Source: SAR324 cluster bacterium | GTDB taxonomy: Bacteria > SAR324 > NAC60-12 | Direction: 5' to 3' | Length of the DNA: 32,910 nucleotides | Assembly: GCA_015232315.1 (NCBI GenBank) | Contig: JADFZZ010000044.1 | Span: 1-32,910 of the forward strand | Shown: positions 32,206 through 32,910 of the stretch, piece after piece | Position numbering within the stretch: position 1 is the stretch's first letter | How the letters are laid out: each line of letters begins with the position of its first letter | Position numbers and translations under genes: made by a program | The notes under the pieces: model-generated | Seen by the model: only the letters and a program-made list of their open reading frames with translations | What the model was told of the DNA's origin: nothing | Database searches by the model: none

Positions 32206-32910
32206 TTATCCTCCTGACTGTTCCCTGTTTTTCTTTTTCTCTCCCTGAATCACTCTGACAAGCGTGTCGTTGTTTACTTTGGGTACTGGCAGTGAATCAA
32301 AATAGTCTTTTGGTTCATAGACTTCGATATTTTCAAAGCCACAGTGACTCATCATTTTTCTGATTTCCTGATCATTGTCAAAATGCAGGTGAACACCGCC
32401 TCTGGCCACTACCTGCAAGGCTTTGGAGCTGGCCTGAACCAATGGAAAATGTGGATGATCCGTGAAATGGCCATAATTATCCAGCAGGTACCACCCGCCG
32501 ACACTGTTTCCAAGCGTTCGTGCGATTCGTGACCAGAGTTGAGCCACAGTTTCGAGATTGAAATAGTTGATCAATCCTTCGCTGATAATGACCACAGGCT
32601 GTTGAGGATCACAGTATTTACGAATCACTTCCGCTAAACTGTCTGGTCCCTCATCCAGAAGAATATTACAGGGAATAACCTGATGATTGGCCGATGAAGT
32701 GATTTTTCCCAGAATTGATTTCTTTCTCTTGCTCATTCCTGTTAGATCTGTTTCCAGATACCGCAATCCTTGCGCTTCGAAACTTTTCGAGCTGTGCAGG
32801 TGATTTGAATATGTTGTAGAACAGGAATACACTGGATTTTGCGTTATTTTCCCCCAAAAAGAACCTTTTGATGCGAGAATCCTATGTCCAATTATGAAAT
32901 CAAGATCCAG
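32206..32910 (-). CDS. LCM-type class I SAM-dependent methyltransferase, 5' end beyond the window
   Basis: The frame is open to the right edge of the window: upstream of the GTG at 32832, 26 more codons (ending GSFWGKITQNP) run to 32910 without a stop, so the gene is partial. Visible parts are LRYLETDLTGMSKRK, VIISEGLINYF and WYLLDNYGHF, resembling leucine carboxyl methyltransferase (LCM/PPM1) relatives that methylate small molecules or proteins. The glycine-rich SAM motif expected near the N terminus is not seen and would lie outside. The substrate is unknown. It converges with rplL. Confidence 0.72.
   Translation of the reverse strand: MDLDFIIGHRILASKGSFWGKITQNPVYSCSTTYSNHLHSSKSFEAQGLRYLETDLTGMSKRKKSILGKITSSANHQVIPCNILLDEGPDSLAEVIRKYCDPQQPVVIISEGLINYFNLETVAQLWSRIARTLGNSVGGWYLLDNYGHFTDHPHFPLVQASSKALQVVARGGVHLHFDNDQEIRKMMSHCGFENIEVYEPKDYFDSLPVPKVNNDTLVRVIQGEKKKNREQSGG

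Noticed and set aside
32666-32857. Minus-strand frame of 63 codons overlapping the methyltransferase
   Set aside because: It is out of frame with the recognisable methyltransferase motifs, whose own frame runs open to the window edge.
1-32910. CRISPR array
   Set aside because: I found no set of short, evenly spaced direct repeats; the attC sites are few, differ in sequence and lie between genes.

Overview
The window looks like a Gram-negative, proteobacteria-like chromosome with an integron cassette region (about 1-14.6 kb) next to a broken defence-type helicase/nuclease gene and, to the right, ordinary housekeeping genes. I cannot place the host more precisely from sequence alone.

Integron region. 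The window opens with a 184-bp sequence that recurs at 11787-11970 (182/184 identical). Each copy runs straight into a cassette core site, so I read both as attI-type insertion sites; the integrase gene is not in the window. After copy 1 come cassette A (unknown protein with a possible HEPN motif), cassette B (an entire type I restriction-modification operon, hsdM-hsdS-rhuM-hsdR plus a YgjP-like metalloprotease, on one cassette of about 8.96 kb) and cassette C (unknown gene that has lost its attC). After copy 2 come cassette D (SEC-C-tailed, probably HEAT-like protein) and cassette E (antitoxin/PIN toxin pair). The calls rest on attC sites whose R'' box is the reverse complement of the cassette's own first core site: GTTGGGC/GCCCAAC for A, GTTATAC/GTATAAC for B, GTTGGCT/GGCCAAC for D (one wobble), and GTTGGAC/GTCCAAC for E. 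The attC of E is split by a degenerate group IIC-attC intron inserted in the bottom strand at TTGT/T.

Broken giant gene. A 119-bp sequence holding the start of a helicase gene occurs at 10544 and again at 14611. The left copy keeps an SF2 (Lhr/DEAD-like) helicase domain and then stops. The right copy has lost that domain but keeps a 1587-codon frame with an Lhr-like middle part, a Cas4/RecB-like nuclease with four Fe-S cysteines, and a UPF1/DNA2-type SF1 helicase. The ancestor was probably one protein of about 2000 residues: helicase, nuclease, helicase. The order attI, helicase start, attI, helicase start points to a tandem duplication followed by complementary deletions.

Housekeeping region (19.5-32.9 kb). 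On the minus strand are a membrane-anchored unknown, a glycerophosphodiester phosphodiesterase, a YdiJ-type FAD/Fe-S dehydrogenase, the remnant of a small-protein/nucleotidyltransferase pair, and hemE. On the plus strand are a DnaC-like ATPase with a cysteine-rich N terminus, a double-hotdog thioesterase, tRNA-Thr(TGT), tRNA-Tyr(GTA), tRNA-Thr(GGT), rpmG, tRNA-Trp(CCA), secE, nusG, rplK, rplA, an L10 leader, rplJ and rplL. tuf is missing from its usual place, and rplL is followed by a terminator and a minus-strand methyltransferase instead of rpoB.
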